A stretch of 64,000 nt of DNA from Chamaelirium japonicum (taxonomy: Eukaryota > Streptophyta > Magnoliopsida > Liliales > Melanthiaceae). Location: assembly GCA_947650365.1 (NCBI GenBank), contig OX393549.1, positions 84,179,362 through 84,243,361 on the forward strand, written 5' to 3'. The notes below the pieces were generated by a model. It saw only the letters and a list, made by a program, of their open reading frames with translations, was not told the DNA's origin and made no database searches. Made by a program: the position numbers and the translations under genes. This document shows, one piece after another, positions 40,186 to 50,617 of the stretch (positions are counted from its first letter, which is position 1; every line of letters starts with the position of its first letter).

Positions 40186-42444
40186 GGAAGTCGATCCGAA
40201 AAGGTCTCTAAGCTGGTCCAAACAGGTTCAACAATGGTTAATCCATACATGCAATAATGTATTTAATACTTTCAAAATTTTACACCAACTAATCGGCCTA
40301 GCCGGTTAACAGCTAAATGTTTCTTTAACCTTATCTACGGTCTTAAAGCATATAAAGTTCTTAACTTTTTTTATTATAGAGAGGGATTTCTCAAAAGAAA
40401 AAACTTGTTCTTTATTAATTTGGTTCCCCCCCTCCCACATACACACACACACATAAATTTATGTTGAAATTTGCGTTACACCCCCAAATTTTTCGAAGTT
40501 AGACTTTATCACCCAATTCTTCATTTGAACGTGTTGAAATTTTAAGAGGATTACGTGTTTTAAGCTTGATCTGCCGTGAATCGGTGATGCACAAAATAAA
40601 AACTAGACAAATAATTTCAAACAAGTTTCAAAAGAAATTACAGAAAAACAAGAGAAATTAACACACATTGATCACCAAGAAGATTGATCTGTATTGATGA
40701 TAAAAGAATGCAAGAATCGCACCATAACACCAGGAATTTACATGGAAACCCTCTCGAATAAAGGTGGAAAAAGCCACGAGCGATGATCAAAAAAGTTTCA
40801 CTATCAAATTTGAGATACATGCACTCAGAACAATAGATCAGAACTTCAATAACTCTTCTCTCCCTCTCTCATACAATTCTCACTCTCTCTTTCTCTCCTA
40901 GTTCTTCACCCTAGTTTCATCATCCCCTAAATGTGGCTTTGGCCACCTATTTATAGGTTTCAATGGTCAAAGCAATTACTAAATATGTTAATCTCGAAAA
41001 TCTGGTCAAAAGTTGTCATCACAGTGCAACTGTAGCCAGGCTATCTGGTTGTCATTTTCTTCACGTCATCATCTTCTTCTCTAGGAGTTCAAATACACGA
41101 TTGTCATCGGAGAAGATGATACAGCTGTCACTCTATTACTTGTTTATTGCCCTCGTCATCAAATTGTAACTGCCTTTCTCCCACTTGCACAACATGTTGT
41201 TAAGTCTAAGGACTAAGGAAAATAGGAGAATCTTGCAGAGGAAGTTGCATGCGTATCCTCAGCACTAAGCTTGTAGTGATGAAGCTTGCTATTGTAGGAT
41301 TGCTTTCTTCAGTTACCACTAACAGTTTCATCTGCAATCTTCATTCTTCTTCAAAGATCCTTTATCTTCCCAATGAGAATTGCGCGTTGAATTCCCCAAT
41401 TGCTATTTGCATCACGTTTTCTCTTTCGTTATCAAGAATCAGTTCTATAGCAGTCTGACATAATTCCTCTATGAACTCCTCTTTTTGATTGGGAATCAAC
41501 ACAATGGCAAACTTATAAATATGTCACCATTGATTACTCCTTAGCTGTAATGCGGCTGGAGCCTGAAGTGAATCAGATTTGGATTAAAAAATAAGGATTG
41601 GGAGAGAAAGAGCAACCGAAGAAGCCTTTCGATCCAATCACCTTTTCTATATTTTTTTATTCAACCGAACCAGAAAACTAGGATCTCTTCTTTCAAGAAA
41701 TTGTTTGCAGACTTTTTCGATCAAGAAGTCTCCAGATATAGGGAATCGACATGATGGCAGACCTGTAAAATATTCCACTATTGATTCCTCTTTATACTCA
41801 TTGGTTCCTCTTTTCGCTCTATGATTTTCGCTAACTGATTTCTTTTCTTGAGTCACTCTTAGTATCCTCACACAGTTCTCAGCTCCCCAGATGTAGTTCT
41901 CTGATATCATACTTAGAAATCATTTATCTGGTGTATATTTCAGCCCTTATGGATTGGATTTCTCTTTTCTAGATGAGGAATCTCTGGATATCTCCTCCTT
42001 AGACATTTCTCTTACTAAGGATTAGTTCTCATCTCCCGTGGTAGCATTTCTTCTACGGAATCATTTAAAAGTTTAAAAATTAATCTTAAAACCATCAAAA
42101 TGAGCTTTTCTAGGTTGAAAACTAGGCGTAGTGGAGAAGTAGCTACTAACCACGTCGTTGACCTCGTCGAGATCTTTCCGAATTTGGGTCACAATCAATA
42201 TGTGATGCATCATACGTACCCATTAGTCTTTATCTATATACTCAGTTATCCAGCTATATATATATTGCTAAAATATTCAGATATCCACACAATGATTTGG
42301 ATTCTCCAATACTTCTCAAAGTACAGGACTTCTTCATTGATTTTCCAATACTTCTGAGAGTTTAGAATATTAATTTTCTTCATATGTGGGTTAGCTATAA
42401 GTGACTTGAGTTATCTATAATATCAGATATCTTGTTTTCAATAA
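40186..42444. other. Intergenic DNA, degraded LTR-like material, no gene seen
   Basis: The interval 40560-41200 has text typical of Copia LTR/R regions in plants (CAGGAATTTACATGGAAACC, AGGTGGAAAAAGCCACGAG). The intervals 41480-41530 and 41740-41800 look like two diverged copies of one repeat. Only short frames occur (up to 87 codons), without domain motifs. CA repeats lie at 40440-40452. Confidence 0.4.
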
Positions 42445-44335
42445 ATTTTTTTTTAACCAAGGGGGTTCTATTCATGGCGCCCTATGCCCAAACACAGAAT
42501 CAGATATTGGTGGACATAAGGTTCCCACCCAACCGCACTTCATCAGAAACGCAACCTTCATTCTCAACAATATGAGTAATGCAGTCAGGAGTAGAATCTG
42601 TGTCAAACTCCATCATCCGCTCCACCGAATGAACGGCTAAGGTGTGGGCACAAGAGTTTGCAACTCTAGGGATAGATCTAGTAGATACATTCGAGCAATC
42701 ACTCATAATTCTTCTGCAGTCTGCAAGAATACCTCGCAACTTCCAAGGGGTCTCCACACACTCTTGGGACAGAAGACGTGCAACTATGACGTTGTCACAT
42801 TCCACAATAGCCAGTGAGCCAAACGAAACCCTTCGCAAAAAGCGAAAGCCTCAGCCTCAAGAGGAGAATAGACATGAAACAATTTACTAGTACTGTGAAT
42901 ATGTCGCCCTCTGTCGTCACGAGCTACTGCACCAGTAGCCACACCATAAGGCCTAACTGCAGCATCAACATTAATTTTCATATTACCCGGGATATGTTTC
43001 GACCAAGAATCCTGATAACCTCTCTTGGTGGAGACCTCCTCGTCCACAGTATGAGAGCGCTCACCCAAACCCACATTCATCATATTGCACAAGAACGCCT
43101 TAGATTGCTTAATTACTTGGACCGGGTGCTGCTTGATTCCTTCGAAAATCCATCTATTTCGGGATTTCCAAAGGTGCCAAAAGATTGAAGCAGCCTAATA
43201 AAATTTCTCAAATCTTGGATCATCATCGTCAAGCAGTAAACAAATCCATTCCTTGAATGATTTGGGTCTCGCCCTAACATCCAATTGAATTGATGCTCCA
43301 AATCACACCACAATTGCAAATTGACATTCAAAAAAGAGATGGTTCACCGTCTCAGGCTCCTACAAACAAATTGGGCAAGTCACCTCAACCCAAGGACATC
43401 TTCTGTGGATAGCTTCGCGCACAGGAAGGGTTTCATTAAGGGCTTGCCACACAAAGATCTGAATACGAAGAGTAAGAGACTTCGCCTGCCATAACTTTTT
43501 CCATCCTGCAAACTTATTGACATTCGAAGGTGACGCTTGGAGCATGTGCAGAAAGAGATCATGATACGCTGTTTTGATAGTAAACATACCATTAGGATGA
43601 TTGATCCAGGCCAACAAATCATCCTCTTCAACAAAAGGCCTCACAATTAATTTTTGGATGGCATTGATGGTGTATTCATTAACACCCAAGTTCCTCAGAA
43701 CTTGGTCCTTCCAACAAGACCCATCAACATCCCACAAGTCAGAAGCAACCAATTGTCCCACCCCCTGCTCATTCGATTGAATACGGAAGTCCCGCAAGGA
43801 TGGGATCCATGTGTCTTGGAACACCTTGATAGTACGACCATTAATTGCCCAAAATGCAGCAAACACCCCTTTGGAGATGAGTGCGGCAATCAAGAATACT
43901 CTTCCAAATTTGAGAGCTCGAGGATCTCCGCCTCACCTCCCAGAAAGAGTCATGACGCATATACTTCTTTTCTCAGAATCGACGCCCACAAGCCATTCGG
44001 GTTCGACAGAAAACGCCAACCGAGCTTAATCAGTAACGCTTTATTAACCAATGCCATATCCCGGATGCCCAATCCGCCTTCCAATTTGGGTTGCATGAAT
44101 TTTTTCCAAGCCCGAAAACAGATGTGCTTCTCACCCGCCGGATAACCCCACCAAAAATCTCGTTGGATTGCATTAAGTTTGTTTATGATTGTTGTAGGTA
44201 GGATGCTTGTGGCCATGAAGTAGTTAGGAATAGAAGAAAGTGTGGACTTGATGAGTGTAGTTCGGTCCGCATGAGATAAAATATTTCCTTTCCAACCCTT
44301 GAGTTTAGATTGCAACTTGTCTTCAGTATTCATGA
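42445..44335 (-). pseudogene. 5'-truncated L1-type LINE with RNase H, minus strand
   Basis: A poly-A end (T run 42445-42454 on the plus strand) and minus-strand pieces appear in order. At 43950-44333 is the end of reverse transcriptase (LSHADRTTLIKSTLSSIPNY, KLEGGLGIRDMALVNKALL). At 43360-43893 is the zf-RVT domain (FQDTWIPSL, IQIFVWQALNETLPV, CPICL). At 42784-43092 is RNase H start (KINVDAAVRPYGVATGAVAR, SPLEAEAFAF), and at 42500-42838 the RNase H end. The RNase H is the type added to many plant L1 elements. It is truncated at about 44335 before most of the reverse transcriptase, as is usual for incomplete target-primed copying, and broken by several stops. It belongs to a different subfamily from the LINE at 1-25268, which shows no RNase H. 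Confidence 0.88.
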
Positions 44336-45475
44336 AACTATATACGCGCTGATAATTCTATAAATATTTCATTGCTTTCTTCCTTCATCTTGATTTATGC
44401 TTTCTTATATGATTTTGACATGTGTCTGTCTATTTTTATGCACTTACCTATATGAACGTTATTATTATGCATTCAAAATTAAAATGGACATCATAAATTA
44501 TTACATATACCTGGAGCATGAAATTAATCAAATTTCTCTAGATGAAAAAGTATATATCTTTTCCAATATCAATTATTAAAAAGGGTCGGATGATGAGTAA
44601 CCTCATTGATTGAATGGATTAACTTCCAACTACGTATAAGGCATGTAGTGTTAATAAATCAGAATATTCTAGCCTTAATTATCTGTGTGTGTGTGTGTGC
44701 GGAACGCAAATCTTCTGTCGCAGCAAATGTCGCGGCCTTAGTTCACGCATTCCGTATATATCGAACATTTGAAGCATTTATATATGGAACAACCGAAAAC
44801 AGACGACAAGTACATTCGCCGAGTGCTAATTATAGGAGAGGATGAAAGCGGCGTAAGCGTGCGCTCTTACGCCGCGCCGCATAAGAATTAAGGTAAAGGA
44901 AACCCTAAATCCTAGCCACTTAGGAGTGTACATATACAGGGAACATATAAAGTTATAAACTCGACCATCATATATATGTCAAGATAGAGATGAGATGATT
45001 TATCAAGAGGATCAAGGCAAGTCTTGAATGGATTATAGGTTGATATCTTCATAATAAATGTTGTAAGATTGCACCGAACCTTTTTCTCTACAAGAAAGGG
45101 TAAGTGACCAAGTACAACATACAACATACTTGGCCAGCCTCTTTTGAATTCAGGGCCTTCAATGCCCGCCACCTGATCATTTCTTTCCCTCCCAATGGTG
45201 ACATACGTACCGTACGATGCATGCATGCATGCATGCACTCCCATTCAAAATTTCTACTCACATAATGCTTCATTAGCTGGCCGAGAAAAAGGTTCATGGT
45301 GCATGCTCTCGCTGTCGATCTACATAAACCACCACATTATGTGTTCTACAAATTTTACTGGATATTACTCGGATTCAGTAATTCAGAGGTTTAATGTCGA
45401 GACGTGACGATGAATTTCGCCGCGACAACATTTATGTCCTCATGATTCACCTCCATGTATAATCCCATGGCCACC
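44336..45475. other. Upstream intergenic region of the zinc-finger gene
   Basis: No gene is seen. It holds (GT)n at about 44688-44700, a GC-rich hairpin at 44848-44875 (GCGGCGTAAG and CTTACGCCGC) and an RY-type ATGC repeat at 45217-45237. Remaining sequence is AT-rich. Confidence 0.5.
45217..45237 (+). promoter_or_regulatory. Run of overlapping RY (CATGCA) motifs
   Basis: (ATGC)5 contains several overlapping CATGCATG sites about 260 bp upstream of the TATA box of the zinc-finger gene. RY motifs are bound by B3-domain factors of the ABI3/FUS3/LEC2 group. A plain microsatellite would look the same. Confidence 0.35.
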
Positions 45476-45483
45476 TCTATAAG
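45476..45483 (+). promoter_or_regulatory. TATA box of the zinc-finger gene
   Basis: TCTATAAG lies 106 bp before the ATG, giving an expected start of transcription near 45508 and a CT-rich leader of about 80 bases (CTCTCTCTCTCTCTCTAG at 45548) without upstream ATG. An alternative TATA-like TGTATAAT lies at about 45456. Confidence 0.6.
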
Positions 45484-45588
45484 AACCCGGCCACCAAATT
45501 ACCAAACCTCTCACTCCAACTTCCTCTCTCTTATTTCAATTCACACTCTCTCTCTCTCTCTAGTTTGTGATCGATCATCATTCTCTCC

Positions 45589-46464
45589 ATGGAGGCCGCC
45601 GCCTCGCCCCCTTCCTCGTGCTTGTCAGACGAGAGCTCCTCCCGCACTATCACGAACGCAGCGGGGGTGGCCGGACCCCGAGCCACCCATCGAGCGGCGG
45701 CTCGTCGTGGCGCGGGTAACCGCTACCGGTGCTCGACTTGCCGGAAATCATTCGGTAGCCGGCAGGCCTTGGGTGGCCATCAAAAACTGCACGCTAGGGA
45801 GAGGAGGCTTATGATTACGATGCGAGAGGCGGCGGCTGGCGGTAGCTCCAATGCCCATCATTCTCAAATGCCTCCTCCTTACCCTATCACTAGCTTTCCC
45901 AGGCCTCCAGTTGTTCCTCCCCCTATCCGGGAATTCAAATGCACAAACTTGCATCATGATGCTCCATGGCCTAGGTTTAGCTTACCACCAACCAAGCACC
46001 TCTTTGCCCAAAAGGCTCCTCACATGATAGGATCAAGGGCCATGCAACCCCTATTTGGAAGTACTGCATCGGGCCTGAACCCTACAAGTCCTTTGCCGAG
46101 CTTCAACCGCTTGGCGAACCCTAGATTCGGGTGGTCGATGCGCACCGCGAACCGATTCGTGTCGGCGCTCGACGTGCTCTCGCTGCATCATCCACCAAAC
46201 CCTGTGGTGAAGGAATCAGCACCTGTTGGTGGGCCAAATCATCATGCTGTGAACAACCTTGTGCCTCCAAGGGGTCTGAACCCTAAGGGGAAGGGCTTGA
46301 TGCTCGCTGGCGATGAAGATGGGACCGGCGACAAGAGGGAAGCCAACCTGTTGGATGCTCTGTTGGCTCCGAATCAGGCTGGCCTGGAGGGTGATGGTGC
46401 GGGGGATAGGGTCGGCAATGTGGACCTAGACCTGAGCTTGCGCCTTTACTGGCCGGGTTGCTAG
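45589..46464 (+). CDS. Single C2H2 zinc-finger transcription repressor (QALGGH, EAR motif)
   Basis: Intronless, 291 residues, the only well supported host gene. One plant C2H2 finger at residues 48-68: YRCSTCRKSFGSRQALGGHQ with Cys48, Cys51, His64, His68 and the QALGGH core (59-64) that contacts DNA. The C-terminus (279-286) is DLDLSLRL, an EAR motif of the LxLxL class that recruits TOPLESS-type co-repressors. The stretches flanking the finger are basic (RRGAGNR, ARERR) and could act as nuclear signals; the middle is Pro/Ser-rich and disordered. By analogy with C1-1i zinc-finger proteins it is a nuclear repressor of developmental or hormone-response genes; the precise orthologue is not clear. 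The start ATG (45589, TCTCCATGGAG, G at +4) is the first after the TATA box. Stop TAG at 46462. Confidence 0.92.
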   Translation: MEAAASPPSSCLSDESSSRTITNAAGVAGPRATHRAAARRGAGNRYRCSTCRKSFGSRQALGGHQKLHARERRLMITMREAAAGGSSNAHHSQMPPPYPITSFPRPPVVPPPIREFKCTNLHHDAPWPRFSLPPTKHLFAQKAPHMIGSRAMQPLFGSTASGLNPTSPLPSFNRLANPRFGWSMRTANRFVSALDVLSLHHPPNPVVKESAPVGGPNHHAVNNLVPPRGLNPKGKGLMLAGDEDGTGDKREANLLDALLAPNQAGLEGDGAGDRVGNVDLDLSLRLYWPGC

Positions 46465-46620
46465 TTAGGGTTGCGTGCTCTTTAATTAATTTTTAGTGGG
46501 AGAATGTGATCTCTTGATATTGTCATGTCTTTGTAGTAGCAGAATTTCGATCTATGGAATAATACTATGTTTTTATTCATTGAGAAATATTATAATGAAA
46601 TAATTACAGTAACAATCACT
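46465..46620 (+). other. Probable 3' UTR of the zinc-finger gene
   Basis: AT-rich sequence with AATAAT (46558) and AATGAAATAA (46594) as possible polyadenylation signals. The end is not determinable. Confidence 0.45.
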
Positions 46621-46739
46621 TGCTCAGAGATACAATTTTGTACTGGATTTTAATGTTTCAGAGAGAAAATGTAAGGACTGGCATGGATATATATTATATA
46701 GTGGGCATCAAACAGCAGGTTGGAGGAAGCCCGGTTTAG

Positions 46740-47246
46740 GGTTTGCCACAGAGAGAAGCTTAAGAAAGGGGAAGGAAGTAAGAGAGAAAGAGAAGAGAAG
46801 GAGGAAGAACGGAGGATGAGGATACGGTCTACGGAGCATTGATCAACCGGGTTATTCAGCAACGCGTCTTCCTCGGTTTTGACTTTGGGCGCTTTCAGGT
46901 TCTGGCATGGTGTATCTTCCGGTATACTCTGCATCTCTTGCGTGAGTGTTCTTTACTTTGTGGGTGTTTTGTGAGAGGGATCATAGAGGGTTTTGCGGAG
47001 GTCCGACAAATGGTGACCCACTGCTTGTATAAGCTCTTGATCGATAATAATCCAAATCCTTGATTGCCGATGATATTCTATAGTTTATACTATTGTGTGT
47101 TGCTTCGTATTCTCTGTGTCGATTGTTAAGCGTGATCTCCATGAGCTCCTGTTCTTCGATCAGTAGCACGACGCTTCAGGTTACACTTGGCAGATCACCG
47201 TGGTGTGTGTTCAATGATGGGGTCCGGGCTTATTATCCACCCAACA
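46740..47246 (+). repeat. Partial LTR 1 of the decayed Copia-type element
   Basis: Shared with LTR 2: GAGGGATCATAGAGGGTTTTGC, CCTGTTCTTCGATC, ATCCACCCAACA. Its left boundary is unclear; similarity to LTR 2 begins at the purine-rich GGAAGGAAGTAAGAGAGAAA. Confidence 0.65.
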
Positions 47247-47329
47247 TATGGGTATCGAGGTCTGGGATCCCATGACAACAGTATCAGAGCTTCGGCTTCC
47301 GATTCAAGGAGCAGGTGGTAGTTGAGCTG

Positions 47330-47680
47330 GTTCAATGTGAGGATTTGAGATGGGTGGAGCTATGACGAAAGACAGTTTAAGAATTGGAGGATTCAATGGT
47401 ACCAATGCTGTTGAAAAAGGACGGACAATGATCGTAGTTTTTCAGTATGTCATTTTTCAGTATATCATTTTTCAATGTCCGTCGTTTTTTATCACTAAAA
47501 AAAATGAATTGATCGTCATTTATTAAAAAACAAACTTTACCCGTCGTTTATTTATGTAGTTTATTTCTCAAATTGGTGTAGAGCCATCTGGGCAAAAAGG
47601 CGAACAAGCCGGAGGGTATGTTGGAGAAGGATTGGATGACTCTCGACAACAAAGCTATTGATTCTCTTCTCTCAGACCTC
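47330..47680 (+). pseudogene. Copia gag remnant
   Basis: Codons at about 47368-47405 resemble a gag start (DSLRIGGFNGTN), and 47585-47670 reads HLGKKANKPEGMLEKDWMTL then DNKAIDSLL, a typical Copia gag stretch. A stretch with ATTTTTCAGTATATCATTTT inserts between them. Several frame changes; inactive. Confidence 0.55.
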
Positions 47681-48471
47681 AAAGGCCTCCAAGGAGAAGG
47701 CCACTGAGCTTGACGTTCGAGCACGTGAGTGCGGAGAAAAGGTGGAGCAAGTTCTGGAAAGGACTCTTGATTAGTCGAAAGTAATTGGAGAGGCTTAGGT
47801 CGATCGATGAATTTGCGAATCTAGTTACGGTTCATCGGGTTCTGATGATGGGTATCTGGATATATAGCGGCGCGCACCACGTGGTGTTCATATAAGGAAA
47901 TTAATGACTTCAGGGTATAGAATTGGGGAGTCGAAAATAATTGCTTGAGGACATCAGGGGTACAACTCATGACACTCGTCATGTTTTGGGTTTTGAGAGT
48001 CGCCAATCTAAATCCTCTTTCTGGATTAGATCCTCTCGAGTAAGGACCCACTGACTTTTAGGTGGAGCCCTGAAAGTGATGGATGACACTTCTTCAGTCT
48101 CGATGGGAGTCTGCGGTGAAGGCTCATAGAAGGTAGTAGCGAGGGAAATTCTGAGAACAATGAGTTCGATGATGAACAAGTCTGTAGGTGGAGCAAGCTC
48201 GTATGCACGAAAGACGAAGAAGAAGTGGTCAGGTTCCGAAAAAGTCCAAAGGCGAATTGGACTTTGTCGATCATCGGGTTAAATGATTGGGCATTGGTTG
48301 AGGTGCGGGCATCTGGTGTAGGGTGACCAAGGTGACGTACGACAATGAAGGCATTAGATTATCATAGGTTCTTAGTAGTGGCGACGACGATAGATCGGAG
48401 GCGACGATAGCAACGACGATGGAGTGGCAGAATTTTCGGAGTGTTGGGTTTCATAAGGCTAAGGTGGAGAT
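47681..48471. other. Non-coding remainder of the decayed Copia interior
   Basis: Only short frames without domain motifs. A purine tract AAGGTGGAGAT ends it before the LTR at 48472. Confidence 0.45.
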
Positions 48472-49535
48472 TGTTGGGTTTGGCCCAATGAAACCCACGC
48501 ACACTCGAGGAAATGAGGAATGATCTATCAAACAGACGTGTGCACGATACAGAGGTAGGTCGTGCGCACGACCTGGAGGTAGATTGTGCACGGGACTTGT
48601 CTAGGTCGTGTACACAGTCAATCGGCAAGAAAGTCGGGCAAGTAACTTCAGAGCCAATCATGCGCACGACATCTACATCATGCATACGAGCAATCGGGAT
48701 CGGCCACAGGATCAAGTTGTTTTGGTCGGGTTTTGTGTGGTTTTTATTCTCCCATGGGCTCATGTTTGCTCTTCTATTTAAGGGAAGTAAGGGTGGATCG
48801 ATCTAGGGTAGGATTGAGAAACATGGGGAATCGCCGATGACGTCTACGTGATGAACAAGATCGTCTACAACGAAGAAGTTTTGCCGGAGCGGAAAGAAGA
48901 GGGGGGGGGGGGGGGGGGGTGATTCTCTGGGCACTTGGAAGGCTCAAGGCGATGGTGACACGGTGGAGTGTGGCTTCTCGGTAAAGGGTTGAGAGAGCGG
49001 ATTGAAAGATGAGGAGAGAAGAGAATCCCAATCTTGGTGCTGCAAGGAGAGAAGAGAGAGGAAGGAAGTAAGAGAGAAAAAGAAGAAAATGTTGAAAAAG
49101 GAAGAAGGAGGTTAAGGATGCGGTGTGCAAATCGATCAACATCCGGGTTCTTCGTCACGTTTTCCTTGGCTTTGACTTCGGGCACTTTCATTTCTTGGAA
49201 AATCCTCCGGTATACTTTGTATCTCTTGGGTAGGTGTTCTCTACTTCGTGAGTGTTTTGTAAGAGGGATCATAGAGGGTTTTGCGGGGGTCCAACAAACG
49301 GTGACCCACCGCTTGTGTAATCTAATCAATGATAATTCAAATCCTTGATTGTCAGTGATATTTAGTAGTTTGTATTAATGTGTGTTGCTACGTATATATT
49401 CTTTATGCCGGTTGTTAGGCGTGATCCTCATGGGCTCCTGTTCTTCGATCCGTAGCACGATGCTTCAGGTTATAGTTGGTGGATCACCGGGGTGTGTGAT
49501 CAACGATGGGATCCGGTTTTGGTATCCACCCAACA
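48472..49535 (+). repeat. LTR 2 of the decayed Copia-type element
   Basis: Begins TGTTGGGTTTGGCCC, ends CCACCCAACA, so the edges form short inverted repeats. It contains a G run of about 20 at 48900-48919 and clustered GTCGTGCGCACGAC-like inverted motifs at 48530-48690. Confidence 0.7.
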
Positions 49536-49551
49536 TAGTGGGTATCATGGA

Positions 49552-49970
49552 CTCAAATCCAAGAATAGGGATAAGATCATGTTCCACTATAAAGTCAATG
49601 AAGAAAAGTAAATTTTCTAATAGGTACTTTGGCATACGGGCCCACCATATCTATATTACATACTACAACAGTTTGCGTTAATAACAACTCTGCTATCCTC
49701 AAAATTGCTCCGAGGCAAATCTGGTCGTCTATTCTCCTTCCCATGTGCGTACGACATGGAAGAAACAAAACTGATTCGCCCGGCCGTCCAATCATCCAAT
49801 TAATAAAACTGTGAGGCTCCTTCGATTTAAAGGAAGCACCAGCAATAAATTACTTTCCATATCAACTAAGAGATCCAACTTTGATTTCAAAAAGAATACA
49901 TAATGAAAAACATTTAAATGGTCGCTGCCTATTAATAGAATACCTACTATAAAGATAATAAATACCTATT
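49552..49970. other. Intergenic DNA, no gene seen
   Basis: AT-rich, no clear repeat or frame over 70 codons. Confidence 0.45.
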
Positions 49971-50079
49971 CAATGACATTTATACATCCAAATTGATGGT
50001 TTCTATTAAAAACCTAGATCTAGTAATCACTCACATACACACTCCCTTACTCATTGTCTTCCCACTTAGACAATAGAAC

Positions 50080-50137
<58 letters not shown>

Positions 50138-50251
50138 GACATTTATACATCCAAATTGATGGTTTCTATTAAAAACCTAGATCTAGTAATCACTCACATA
50201 CACACTCCCTTACTCATTGTCTTCCCACTTCGACAATAGAACCCCCCCCCC

Positions 50252-50301
<50 letters not shown>

Positions 50302-50407
50302 GACATTTTTACATCCAAATTGATGGTTTCTATTAAAAACCTAGATCTAGTAATCACTCACATACACACTCCCTTACTCATTCGTCTTCCCACTTGGACA
50401 ATAGAAC

Positions 50408-50466
<59 letters not shown>

Positions 50467-50559
50467 GACATTTATACATCCAAATTGATGGCTTCTATTA
50501 AAAACCTAGATCTAGTAATCACTCACATACACACTCCCTTACTCATTCGTCTTAATAGA

Positions 50560-50614
<55 letters not shown>
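49971..50614. repeat. Four-copy composite satellite (about 164-bp unit with poly-C and (CT)n)
   Basis: Units start AATGACATTTATACATCCAA at 49972, 50135, 50299 (one base change) and 50464, giving periods of 163, 164 and 165. Each has a constant part of about 110 bp, then a C run (10, 18, 6 and 2 bases) and a (CT)n tract of about 40-54 bases. The constant parts are almost identical, so amplification is recent. The frames across it are artefacts. Confidence 0.93.

Positions 50615-50617
<3 letters not shown>

Larger units (their letters stand above)
46740..49551 (+). mobile_element. Decayed Copia-type element with two LTRs, start uncertain
   Basis: Two homologous segments, about 46740-47246 and 48472-49535, end in TATCCACCCAACA, and the second begins TGTTGGGTTTGGC after a purine tract (AAGGTGGAGAT). 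Between them is a gag remnant and non-coding DNA. The first LTR is clearly incomplete at its 5' side. Both LTRs are followed by a primer-site-like GGGTATC. The LTRs differ at many positions, so this is an old copy. No TSD found. Confidence 0.7.

Noticed and set aside
41899..41912. A tRNA-Met primer site on the minus strand (TCTCTGATATCAT)
   Set aside because: Two mismatches and no LTR edges found next to it; too weak to call an element.
49971..50614. A CRISPR array (four regular repeats)
   Set aside because: The genome is plant; the units are long, contiguous and separated only by homopolymer and CT tracts, so it is a satellite.
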